This document shows, piece after piece, positions 50,262 to 63,305 of a stretch of 64,000 nucleotides of DNA. The DNA comes from Strongyloides papillosus (lineage: Eukaryota; Nematoda; Chromadorea; Rhabditida; Strongyloididae), in NCBI GenBank assembly GCA_005656395.1, contig SRSI01000001.1:558001-622000 (forward strand), written 5' to 3'. The position numbers and the translations under genes are program-made. Position 1 is the stretch's first letter, and the number at the start of each line of letters is the position of its first letter. The notes beneath the pieces are model-generated. The model was not told the DNA's origin. It made no database searches and saw only the letters and a list, made by a program, of their open reading frames with translations.

Positions 50262-50656
50262 ATGATTCTTTGGGAATGGAGAAGAATATATCGGCAAAAA
50301 ATACGAAGCTTACTTTCAACACCGAAAATAACTTATCAAGAGGTAGGTGTTGTCAATATTTAATAATATTATTTCCAATTTTATGTTGTTGTTTTTTACT
50401 ATTTTAGTTTGCACGTAGAAAGTTATTCTTAGGTTTCGGTCTTTTTGTTGTTGGATGGACATTTAGTGGCATGTTTTTAGAGGAGAAGATAATGTTTAGA
50501 TGGGATGAAATGATAGGATATAAAAGATTGTTCGATTTAAAGGAAGTTAAAGAATTAGTTAAGAAGGAAAACGAAGAAAATGTCGCTAAGAGGTGTGATA
50601 AGGAAGAAAAGGGTGAGTCTACCCTACCTCCAGCGTTTGAACTAGATTCACATTAG
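50262..50656 (+). CDS. small single-pass membrane protein, unknown
   Basis: I do not recognise this gene. Exons are 50262-50342 and 50408-50656, phase 0, with a 65-nt intron (GTAGGT..TTTTAG); the product is 109 aa. The N-terminus is basic and amphipathic (WEWRRIYRQKIRSLLS), which could be a mitochondrial targeting segment. One hydrophobic segment lies at about residues 32-48 (KLFLGFGLFVVGWTF). The rest is a charged helix rich in Glu and Lys. The layout of a short N-terminus, one membrane helix and a charged tail recalls small inner-membrane or assembly-factor proteins of mitochondria, but this is inference only. It sits close behind NOP10 on the same strand. Confidence 0.65.
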
Positions 50657-51099
50657 AAAACATTATTTTTAAAAATTTCCACTTCTTACATAACAGCCAA
50701 ATAATAAGTTTTTATCCATAATTGAAAAGAAAGAAGAAATCTAAACAGACTTTTATCATAAATAATGCCAATATTACCATAGAATTTTTTTTGTTTATTT
50801 TTCTTTTAAAAAGTGATACAAATGTACAATAAAATATTTTTTTTGTTATTAAGAAAGAAAAAAAAAGTGTCTTGTTTATAATATATATATTATTATTTAC
50901 ACAACTTCATGGTCTTGATTATTTAAAGCCTGCAACTCATATTCAAACACAACATCCCATACTTTCTTTAGACATGTTATATAATTTTTTCTATCTCCTC
51001 TTTTCACACTTTGAAGCCTTGTTTCTAACGCAGCAACTAAAAAAGAGAGTGTTATAAATGTATATTATATAATGTAAAACATCATTAAAAAAAATAGTA
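50657..51099. other. convergent 3' intergenic region
   Basis: This is AT-rich spacer between the small membrane protein gene (+) and the MADF gene end (-). A short frame near 50872-51057 lacks any supporting feature. Confidence 0.5.
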
Positions 51100-52031
51100 T
51101 TAAAGTGCAAACGTACTGTACTTAGCAATATCGTCAATGTTTAGTTCGTCATAATCCACAGAAAAATGCCTATACGTTTCCTCATCTGCTCTCTCATCTG
51201 AAGCTGTATTACCATCCGATTCACTGTCAACTTTTATTCTTTTTAACTCAATAATAGAATCATTCTCCTTGTCAGTTGTTGGTGTTGTTGTGGAAGTTGT
51301 TGTAGTGGTAGTTGTTGTTGTTGGTCTTGGTTGTATCTCAACTTCTGGATGAAATGTTGACCATTGATTTTGTAATGCTTCAAATCCTTTTATATATTGT
51401 TGAAAGATTGTATGTGGTTGTTGTTCTGGTGTCTCAGCATCTTTACTTCTCTCTCGTTTTATTGCCTTTGCATCTCTTCTCGAATTTCGTGCCTTAATTA
51501 GTTCTGTTCCACGGACTGGTTTTAGGAAATTCATATGGTCATAATACGTCCAACTCGGTTCGGCATTAGAATCTTTATGAATCATCCGTTTATCTACGAC
51601 ACGCCAATAATCTAGCAAATTTTTCCACACTGTTTTTACCATATCAGCTTAAAAATTTATATTTATATTATTATTAAAAAAAAGGGAAAAATAATAAAAA
51701 TGAACTTTAAAAGGGTAAAAAAATAAAAGTACTTACGATCATGAAGTATTGGAGTTTCAGGATAGTCATTTTTTAATTGATTTGCCAACTTATTCCATGC
51801 AGCTCTTTTGGAAGGAGTTGATCGATATTCAGGGTTATTATAATTCCATATACAAGGAGATTGTCTTACCAAATCAACAATAGTTAATTTCATCTCTTTA
51901 GTTATTCCTTTTAAAGGATCTTCTGATGTTGATGGAGATGGTTCAACATGATGTAGTAAGGATGGTGAACCATTTTGAATGAACGATAGTGCTGATCCCA
52001 ATGATTCCAAGGAATCATGATGAGTCATCAT
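51100..52031 (-). CDS. MADF-domain (Myb/SANT-like) protein
   Basis: This is a likely DNA-binding or chromatin-associated factor. Exons on the minus strand are 52031-51737 and 51647-51100, joined in phase 1 over an 89-nt intron; the product is 280 aa. A TTTTAG acceptor about 23 nt upstream of the ATG supports the start. The MADF domain spans about residues 49-120 across the splice: VDLVRQSPCIWNYNNPEYR, then AAWNKLANQL, then VKTVWKNLLDYWR, the three Trp-containing helices typical of the domain. The C-terminal half is polar, with a Thr run (near 200-215), basic and acidic patches and no clear BESS motif. The first intron holds the only link between the two MADF halves. Confidence 0.82.
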
Positions 52032-55000
52032 AGAAGGAAATAATTGAAACAGTTTCTAAAATAAAAAAATTAAAAGATTTTTTAAAAAAAGAAAAGAAAG
52101 AAAATGTATATAATATAGATATATATATGTGGAGAGAAAGACAAAATATTTATATAAAAACATCTAAAAAAAATAGCTGGTGTTGTGCCAAAGGGTCGTG
52201 TGATGTTATGTTGTTTTTGTCAAAGTCTCGCTACTCATTATACAACAACTATTATGGTAAGAGAAAGTTAGTTAATGAATAAAAATTAAAACTTGTAAAA
52301 AAAATATGTTTTGGAATGTGTAATAAACTAAAAAAGGAGAGAGGAAAAAAATATTTTTAATGGTGTTTGAAAAAGAAGAAGAAAAAAAATGGCATCATTA
52401 GATGGCGCTTGCGACAACAAAAACGGGACGACGTGATAAGAAAGGTATATTCATCTCTATCTGGGTAGACAACGGCAGTTTTCAATATCAGCTGTTTTTG
52501 CTTCTTTAGACCGCCTCTTTTATGGCACAACGTTTAACTATAGCTAAATATATTTTTGAGGAAAGAGTAAAAAAACAAGGGCACTGTTCAGAAGCGTGTA
52601 GTTGATAAAAACAAATTTCAATTTTTGGCCTATGAACATAAACATTTTATCATGTTTTTCATTGTTTTTTAATCCCTATTTTAAGAGATTGAAAAGGGGT
52701 TAGAAGGAGGAGAAAGGGGAAAAAAGAGATAGAAAAAATAAACAGAAAAAATAAAAAAAATAACTAAATAATAAAAAAATTGTTAAAATGTTCATAAAAA
52801 TTTTCTTTGACTTTATTTAAAATGACACTAGAGAAACATTTCATTAACTTTAAAAATAAACTACTAAAAAGAGAGAGAAAAATTAGATGATGGAAACAAT
52901 TAAAAAAACAAAATAAATAGAAAAAAAGTTTGATATTTATAGATGGTGTTTGGATTGCAAAACTACATAAAAAGGAAGTAGTAGTTGTAGAATGCGTCTA
53001 CAATAATGAAGGCAATCCCGCTTATCTTAAATACCATCAGAAAAAGGAAAAAAATGCCGTCATTAATAAAAAGAGAGAAAATATATAAAAATACACATAT
53101 AGAGATATTTATATCTACTCTATCTTTTTTGCGAAACATAAACAATTCCTCTCTCCCATAATACATAAAAATAGAGAGTATGTTGTGTCAAAAAAAAGAG
53201 AGTACCTCAGATGATAGGAAAAAAAGAGTATGTATTCAAAAAAAAGAGTATTTTTCTGATGAAAAAACAAATTCAATTTATATATATGCATATATATATA
53301 TATATTTACCTGCCTCCACAGTACCATCAACTATCAAAAGATTCGCTCCCAACATAAAATCTCAAAAAGAGAGAGCTGTAGATAGAATGTTTTTTTTGTA
53401 GTTGATAGTAACTACTCGCAAGTATACTTTCAATCATTTTATCAAAAATAAATGTGTATAAAAAAATATATAAAAAACATAGAAATTATAATAAAAAGGG
53501 TGCTTTTTTATCTCCAACATTTGACTTGACATCTTTTTTTTTATTCATAGTCTCCTTGTGAATGGTGTTGTTGACAATGAAAAAGTTAGTGGTATCGTTA
53601 CAACGCCGCTAGACGCTAAAAAAATAACTGGAAAATGTGTATGTACATTAGGGTGTAAAGGGAAAGGAGAACCTATCTCCATATAGCTATTAACCATCAC
53701 GTGCAGAAGGGTCAGGAATCAAAAGGGTAAAGAGAGAGTTTTTAACTGTTGTTGATTAGAGAATAATCAAAAAAAATATAGATGATCTATGAATGATTGT
53801 CTAGTGATTTTTGAGATTTAAACTGATTATCAGGAGACAAAAAAAAGAATGTGTAGTTATTTTTTATTTTATTATCATAGTATACCTCTTCTATAGTTTT
53901 ATGATACTTTGGTGCTGTAACGTACCATAAAATGTATGTTCTCGTATGTCTTGTTAAGTGTATTTTAGTTTTTTTTCTTTTAATATCTTTTTGATTATAG
54001 AATATGTAAGTTTTTAGGAAGGCATAGTTATGGACATATATATGTATTTTATCAATAAATGTTAATATCCTTATATCTATTAAAAAGTTACATTTGTATC
54101 ATATCTTAAAATAAAAAAGCTATAATAATACTTTGTTTTTTTGACATTTATTAAAAATATATTTTAAAATAAAGATGACCTTTATTTATGATCTCTTGTT
54201 TTTTTTTATTGTTTTTCAAAAAAAATTGAGTATATTATAGTAAAAAAACGTTTTATTAAACAGTCTATAACATGATGGTAAATCTTATCAAACGTACCAT
54301 AGAGTATTAACATTTAACTAATATGATTGAATTCTGATTTTAGGAGAATGAAATGAAGTGAAATAAAATTTTGTAATTGTAAAAGAATGAAAAATATAAT
54401 AGTAATGAAATTCCGACAAAAAAAATAAAAATTGTGATATTCAAATATAGTATAATTGTATATATATATTTTGAAATTAAAAAAATCAATTGTCGCTGGG
54501 AGAGAGATTTCCTCTTCCTATGATTTGTTGTCTTTTTTTTCCTGGTGTCATGTTTAGGCGCTTGCGCTCTCTCTCTCTCCTCCAGATACGCCATCATCTG
54601 GAGCGAGAAGGTTCATTTTTCTTCTGTTGTTTTTGTAATAGAAGAGAAGGTAGATTGTTGTTGATGGGAGAGAGACAACCATTCAACAATATCATCAAAA
54701 AAGAGTAAGTTTCATATCCATTTGTATATATATGTGATTGTATTACACAAAGATAATATTGTACTGATTTTCTTCACTATCCATTTTTCAAATACACAAA
54801 GAGAATGTGATTAAAAAAAATGAAGTTTTTTTTTGTTATTTTACATAATAAAGGGATTTTTTTTACTATTTTTTAAACAAAAAATAGACCGATACAGGGA
54901 TGGGTTTTTTTAATAACTATTTTTTTCGATTACTATTTTTATGTACCTACACACTGTGGTTTTATTTTATTTTTTTTAAACACAAATATAGAATTGATGT

Positions 55001-58000
55001 AAAAATGGAGAGAAAAAAGAAAAATATTTTGTTGTTGTTTTTTTGATATCGTTTAATAACATTGAAAAGAGTAAGTTTTTTATATTGTCAATTGAAGTGT
55101 GTATTATTGTAAATTGATAATAAAGAGATATAATAATTGCGTTAAAAAATATATATGTATATATAAAATTTGTTTATGTTTATGCCACTTTTTTAGAAAT
55201 GTTTTTATTTCCTCTATAAATTTACTTTTATTAAACTGTTATCAACACTTTTAAAGAGGATTAAAAAAAGGAGGAAGGCATTTTATTTTTATCGTTTTTA
55301 TCAATCTCATTTTCAAGTTTCGTTAACTGTTTTTTATTACAAAAAAATATATGTAGTGGATAGGTCTTTTTTGGTGATAAAAATATATATGTATCAAGGA
55401 ACAATTTATGGTACTGATATAGAATAGATAAAATAATAGCATAGATGGGAAAAAAATGGGGAGAGACATTTCTAAGAAGAGGGATGGGAAAAGTTTTTGC
55501 AGTCATTAACAAAATGAAGATACTTTTTTATACTTTAAAAATGTATATAATTTATGAATGAAAAAGAAATGAAAGAAGGAACTTTTTTATTCTTCATTAT
55601 TCCTTTTTATATATCCAAATTCTTCATATAAATGTTTTTTGTATCCTATTTTCCATTAGAAAATATTAATTGATACTTTTGTTATTCTTTTGGAAGAGGA
55701 AGATTTTTGTGATAACAAATATAAAATATGCTCCATGAAGGGGGTAGTAATGGTAGTTAGTGGTTTTGTTATGTAATCATTTAACAAAAGATGTAAAGAA
55801 AATATTATAAAATATAATTACGTCATTTAATTAGGAGAACTTTAATCATTCAATTGTATGTTATGGTTGTTGAGGGGGAGAATTAAATTAAAACTTAATT
55901 AAATAATATAAAGTATTATATTGAGATAAATGATTATTTATTAATCCTCCTTATCATTTCAATCTATATATAGCTAATTAATAATTATATATATATTGCT
56001 ATTGTTTTCTTTTAACTATAAATAATTATATGGTTGGAGGAAATTAGAATTACCTTTTCCCTTTTACTATATCACACACATCTGTTCCAAAGAATAAACT
56101 TAGAATAACTTTTGGGGCAAAATATTGTTTACAGAAATCCTTTTATCTAATATTTCTACCTCCCTGTTTGTTTATTTATTATTTTAACCCTACACAATAT
56201 CATGTTTCACTTATAATAATAATAATAGCAATTATAATTATTCAATTGCAAGTGATTGTTTTCATAAAATCCATTTAAAATTTCTATCTCTCTTTATATC
56301 TTATCACTGTATAGAGATAATAAATATTTAAATATTCTATAATTTGACCTTATGATTAAGTAATATACACTGATAATTGTTTCTTTAATGATAACTTCCC
56401 TTTGATAATTAAAATTATATCGTATATGTATGTATAGTTGAATATACACCTTGTTCAAAGTTTTATCACCCAAAAATAGTTTGTTAATAAATCTAACTTT
56501 GGAGAATGAAAATAAACAATTGTATTCTTTTTGATATTAACAATTATATTCATATATCGATAATCAAGTATAATAATATAGTGTATTTATTATTAAAATA
56601 AGAAAACTTTAAAATAATATCATTATTTTTGTAATATTTTCTTTACATATGATAATGACAATAATGTAAATGATGTTTCTAACATATAATATTTTAAACT
56701 TTTGTTAGTAGAATGTTCAAAAAATTTGATATGAAACATTTGTTATACAAAAAGTTACACAAAGTCAATATATACCTTTATATTTCTGATAATAGGTAGG
56801 TCATTATAATTAAAGTAGTTAAAATATATTATTATAATAGCGTGCAAAAAGATATATTGTTATTATAAAGTTTATCTTAAGCTAAAAATTGTAGTATTAT
56901 CAATCTTGTTTTTATACTCCTTCGTCACATACACCAACATCTATACATATAATATATTCAACTTTAAGTTTACATAAAAATCTCCCCCAGAAGACCCTGG
57001 TCAGTTTTTAGGGTGATAGATTAGGTTAAATATGTGTTAAGAAGAATAGTAATAATTATTTTCTTTACTATCTTATAATATTTTTTCAAAATATAGTGTT
57101 TATTTATTTAATTTTTAAAGTATTTTGAAAGTAATTTTTATATAATTAATCCAATTAACTTATAAACTTTTTTATTATGTTTAATTTTTATCATCGGACT
57201 TATGTTTTAAAAAATTCGAAGACTATAAATATCATTTTTTATCACATACATATAATATGTTAAAATTTTTGTTGAAAATATTTGATATATGACAAAATTT
57301 TGTGATTATATTTATATAAATTATATATTTATTTCTTGTTCAATTATTTTATCACCCTCAAAGGAGGGATTGTTAAAATTTATTTTGACATCCTAGAGAT
57401 TTTATTATCTTTGATTTTTATATATAAAATATAGAGTATTTTATATTGGATTGTTAAAAAAATTTCGGCGTTCCGACAAACACTTATAATGATGTTGATA
57501 AAAGTATATATCATAACAATTTAAAAATCATACATTATTTTTATTATTAGAAGAGCTAGAAATGTTATGTTGTTTTGTCCTCTTTACACTAGGTAATGGT
57601 ATTTTATGTAAAAATTTTATAACACCTATTTTGTTATTATTATTACACTAAAACATTGTCATTTTTATTCCTCTCTATCACCATTTTATGCTATCATAAT
57701 ACCAGATAAAAAAACGTTAATCTTATCACTTTTATGCTTTTTTTAATTTCCTAATTTAATATACTTTCAAAACTACAATTATTTTTACTTATTTCATTTT
57801 CTTATCCAATTTTAATACATATAAAGTAATGTCAAAAACTTTTTACAACCAAAATTAGTTTTTAGTTTGTTTAACAAAAAAAATAAATTTAAAAAAAAGG
57901 GTAGAAATGTGAGTGAGAGGCAAAATTTGTTATCTAATCATTATTTTTTTTTCTATCAACAACATTAAATGAATTCACTCTCCATTACTTATTACTTACC

Positions 58001-61000
58001 ATTTTTCTTTCCTTATTACTAATTTTTTTCATTTGTATCTCAAGATGATGTTTTTGTAAGGATAATTTTATCTTTTTTTACTCCAATATCAAAAAAATTC
58101 AACTTATTTTATTAGCTTCATTTAGCGATAACAAAATGTTGTAGGAACAAAAATTATGTCACATCTCATTTTGTTTCTCTTAATTTAGAGTATGACTTTT
58201 AAAAAAATAACATGAATAAAAAAATAAATTACTATATATGTAAAATTATTAGGAATCATATGTGTAAATAAAAAAATTATGGCAAATGAATAATAAAAAA
58301 ACATTTTTAGAGAGAGAAAAAAATTATGATTTATAAGTTATGTAGAAGGGAGTATATCTATCAGTGATAAGATATATATTTAGAAGAGAGGGATGTGTTA
58401 AAAAATGATAAACTTTCTCCTTCACTATTTATTTCCTTATTACTTTGTTTTTTATTATATTTTTGGATTCATTATACATTTTTTGGATGTTGTTTTTTTT
58501 GATAAATATTATGTTTATCTATATATACATTTATCATGCTAAATAGTTTATCATAAATTTCAAGAGAATATATACTTCCTTATCAAAACAATTTTCATAT
58601 TACCACAACAAGTGTGTGTTTTATTATTGCATGATGTATAAGTGTGTAATTTTTTTAGCATTTAAAGGCAATAAATAAAAAGATTATTTAATTGATAATT
58701 TTACATTTTTAAGAAATTTTATCATCTTGTAGATTCTGACACTTTAACCAATTGGTGATAAAAATTTTTTTGACATTTTTTAAGGAAAAAAAAGAAATTT
58801 AATATTAAATAATGTAGATTGATTTAACATAATGATATGACCATAATTAATTGCAACTAATCAAATTACCTTCTGATAAAGAAGACAAATTAAATCATAT
58901 AAAAATAGAATTATTTTATCAGGAAAATAATAATAATCAAAAATAAAAAAGCTATAAGAAGATATAGAGAGAGGGAGTATGGAAAAATTATTGTTAAAAT
59001 TTTATTACACAACAGGAATGATAATATGAAATGACATTTAACGCTTTGGTAGTTTTTATCAAGAATTACATTAAATATATAACTATTTGACATTAAAATA
59101 TATTATTTTATGTATTAAGTGATGAAGATTAAGTTAAAGAAGATAGGAGATTGGTAGAGAGAGAGTAAAAAAAATGTAGATTAATTTTATTGTGAAAAGA
59201 TTAGATATGTTGTAGTTTCGTGTAAAAATATGTTAGTAAAAAGGAAAAAAATATTTAATATTGTTTTGATTTACCATTTGGTTTCTACTAATAACATCCT
59301 TCTAATAAATCGTAAAATTATTATTGTATAGTGAGATGATTTATATAATAATAAAACTGTACAAAATATTTTGTATATTAATATGAAAGATATTTAGATA
59401 TGCATTAAGAGCATAAGTTTCTAATATTCATTAATTATTTACAACTATTCTTTTTATAACTTTTTTCTCTTATCATTCCTTATATCATAAGGAGATTCTC
59501 TCTATTTTAGTGTGCCATTTCTTCCTTAAAACCATCATTCCGTACTAATATATTAAAAAGGGACCAGAAGTTAAGGATACTATTTCAAGAACAGGCGGTC
59601 AATATATAATAATTAACATCTAAAAAGACATCCCCTTAAAATAAAAGTTTATATCTTTAACAAACAGTACTTGTACTGTCTTTTACCCCTTATTAAAATT
59701 GATATAACTCTCCTCATCCCTATTATATATCTTTTATATTCCCTAATATACATCTGTTCCTAGAAAAAGTATTTTAATATATCTATATACACATAAATGT
59801 ACTTTTTGACAACATCAAGAACTGTCCACAATATAAATAGATAATAATAATAATTTACTCTTCAAACTTTTATTAAATTAGAATAATAAATTTTTTAATA
59901 ATAAATCTCCATCATATTAATTATGAATTTATAAGTATTTTATAATTTTATAATCCACTTCAAAAAATTAATTGGTTTTATTAAATTTAATAATCATTCA
60001 ATTTTTTTCTCCATAATTTTATTATACTTTTCTCAATAAATATGTAATTTTTATTTTATATACATTTTATAAACATTTCTAATCATAATAAACATTTTCA
60101 AATATTGTTTTCTATTTTTCTTCAAAACCCAATTTGTATTTGTTTATTTATATAAATTTCAAAAATAAAATTTTACACTATCTATTATTTATTAAAAAAT
60201 ATTAGTAATATCATTAGATTTTCATTGAAATATAATTTGAGGTAATAATAATATAAATCAAAATATGAAGGATAAATTTTTTTATTATATTATATATGTA
60301 TCATTCAGACAATATACCTAAACATTTGCCATTATAACCTATTGATAATTTATAATATATTTTGATCAAATTGTAATAAAAATGGTACTTCGTACCTTTC
60401 TTTTCTCTATAAAATTATTATATATCAATCATTTTAACTATTATAATGATATTTACTATTTCCACATAAATACAAAGGGGGAAATAAATTCCCATAGTAT
60501 TGTTGTTCAAATTAATTTATACTTTAAATTATATACCATGCCCTTTACTAATATATTCTTTAACATTTTTTTGAATGAACACATCTTCTATTTACCACAA
60601 ATAATATTATATATTCTATTTAAATATATAGTAATTTTAAAAAAATTTTTTCATACAATGTCAAAAGGCCATTTATTTCATTATTTTTAAATTTATTTAT
60701 GATTTCCTTTTGAAGTTGAAATGTTTGTCCAAAAAGGATGGTTCTTCAGATGAGGTGATGATGCATAATTTGTGTTATGTTGTATGAGATAGAAAGGAGG
60801 GCGGGGGGCGAGAGGTAGTGTCCATTTAATGATGATTGAGATTTGAACATATACTTAATTAATATTTATACACCGCGCCAATAATCTTAAAATGTTCATG
60901 TTAACAAATTTATTCAATATACTTTTCTATCATCTTAATATCACTTATCGTATTTAGATAAACTTGTCAATTTTTATTTAGTTTCATATGTCCACGATTT

Positions 61001-63305
61001 GTATATGTAGACTTTTATATTTATAAATTCAAAAAATTGATACATATACATTTTTATTGTTCTTGTACTTTTTACTGCAATTTTTTTTAACAATATATAA
61101 TAACTATAGTAGTAATTTTAATAATATACATATTGTTTTACATTCTGATTCATTATATTATATCTAAATAGTAAAAATGTACAATTTAATCTCCATAGTA
61201 AAAACATTCACAATCGTAATTATTCCTATCTTTATTTCATTTTTTTGATGTTTCCGAGATTCTATTTTTGTAGTGATCTATAGTAAAAAAAAGACCGCTA
61301 ATAATTATTATTTATACACATTAACCTATGCTTCAAAGTCCCCTATATTTATAGTTTAACTAACTTAACCTGATTATAATTTAACCTTTCTCTCCTATCT
61401 TTTCCCTCTTACTATTTATAAAACAAAAAAGCATAATTATACTTTTCATGATTAGTCATAGAAATATTTTTTTTAACATAGAAACAAGAAGTTCTCTCTT
61501 CTTGTAATTAAACGATACATAAGTTAATACTTTTTGTATATATATTTATTAACGAGAAAATTAAAAAAATTTTTGTCTCCCCCTCCGCTTCTTCTAAATA
61601 TTTTTTCATTCCAACTAATAATTTAAAAATTTAATAAATGTTATAGTTATGAGTAAAAAAATTCTCTTTTTTGTAGAAATATAAACTTTTTAATGATAAA
61701 AGTTTGCGTGCCTGTAGAAAGGGAAAGAGAGATGGGGGGTTGGGGAAGACAAAAAGCTTATTATTAAATTTTCTAAAATAAAGGGGAAAAAAATTTCATT
61801 ATCCATCTCTTCATTGTTTATATATATATATAATTTTTCTAACATATAAATATATCTATCATTTCCTTTATTTTAATATCTCATAACTCTTATTTTCATA
61901 TTTATTTTTGTAACTACAAAACACATTACTAATATTTCCTTTACAATAAAATATGAGACATTAATTTTACTTTTTTAAAAAAATGTGTCATCCTAACTAC
62001 TAAAATATATGGCAAAATGCTATTATTATCGTTACCACTTATCATATTATTTCCTTTTATTTTCCTAACAAATAATATTCTCTAATTTATTATTATTTTT
62101 TAAATATACTTCATTTTTGAAAAAAAGAAGTAATGATCCTTATAGTATTTATTTACCTCTTTCATTCTCCATCTATAACTATATGGTATACATATAAATT
62201 GTCTTTGGCAATATCACTCTATATATTGTCATTAACATATTCATTCCTTCAAATGGAAAGAAAAATTACCCTTGTCATTTGTTATTTTTGAGGAGACAAA
62301 AAAGTAATTACAAAATTTTTAAGGAAATATTATATTTTTAAGATATCTAAATACATGTATATATCTACACTTTTTCCATTTACTTGTTTATACGATTATA
62401 TTACACTTTTTTCAACTTCCAAAAAAATAATATTATTTTCTACGCTGATTTGGTAGCAGTTTTTTTTTATTTTTTCTTTAACATACATAATATTTACACT
62501 ATGTTGTTTTGTACGTATTTTTTAAATGAGAAGATGTGCTTGATGGAGTAAGATAATTTTACCTTAACAATTTTTTTTTTATATTTTTGGTAAATAATGT
62601 AGGTGGTAAAACTTGTGCCTGTGAATATTTATTGTGTGTGGGGATATAAATGTGTGCAAAAAAAGATAACATGTTCTTTTCTTCATCTTCGGCTTAATTT
62701 TAAGTCTTTTTTTATTATTTGTTTTGATGATACGTACACTATATATATTTTTAGTAACTTTAAAATAATATTAATTAATTTTTTTATCATCTATCTCACA
62801 TAGATGTATTAAGTTTTATATATAAATGATAAAATTGGTATGTTGAAATGTCATCATTCACATACATTAACGGGATCTTCTCTTTACAAATTAACGGTAT
62901 AATTTTTATGTAGTGTAATAAAAATTTTCTATTTTTTAAAATGATACATATATTGAAAGTTTTTCATTTAAATTACGTAATTTTTGTGTATAATTGATAT
63001 AAATTAAATATTCATAGTGTATAGATATATCTTAGATAAAGTATACGAGTACTTGAAAATTTACCACCAACTTGTTGAGTATTCTTTTTTTGTTGATTTA
63101 TTTTGTAGATGAGAGAAAGAAAGTAAATTAAGTTATATTACTTAACTACTTGATGTTTTTGATAATTCTTTTACGTTTTCTTTTTTCTTTAATTATTATT
63201 TAATTATAAAAGTTTAACTATTACTTTTTAGATACTGGAATAGATTATAGATATATATTATTATTATTAATATTATTATATATATAAAAATATATATATG
63301 TAATA
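52032..63305. other. gene desert with GC-rich islands
   Basis: This 11.3-kb stretch separates the starts of the MADF gene (-) and the SLC6-type gene (+). I see no gene. It is very AT-rich except for islands at about 52380-52560, 53560-53730, 54480-54710 and 60780-60880. Good splice-donor sequences (GTAAGT) occur at 54705 and 55071, which might belong to a distant first exon. An acceptor TTACTTTTTAG ends at 63231, just before the SLC6-type start. G-rich tracts lie near 60797-60816 and 61732-61748. Other short frames are low-complexity. Confidence 0.6.
54480..54710. promoter_or_regulatory. GC-rich island with CT repeat, hairpin and splice donor
   Basis: Within a gene desert this patch has GGCGCTTGCG (54557-54566), a CT/GA repeat (about 54566-54580), a perfect 8-bp inverted repeat CTCCAGAT..ATCTGGAG (54580-54603) and ends with a consensus donor GTAAGT at 54705. 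The same GGCGCTTGCG occurs at 52404-52413. This may be a promoter with a non-coding first exon. Confidence 0.35.

Noticed and set aside
54490..54708. Plus-strand frame in the GC-rich island as a coding exon
   Set aside because: It is open, but reads as a translated CT/GA repeat and hairpin without a protein signature; a non-coding exon or regulatory patch is more likely.
60382..60690. 102-codon plus-strand frame
   Set aside because: Low-complexity Phe/Ile/Asn/Tyr sequence without any feature beyond chance.
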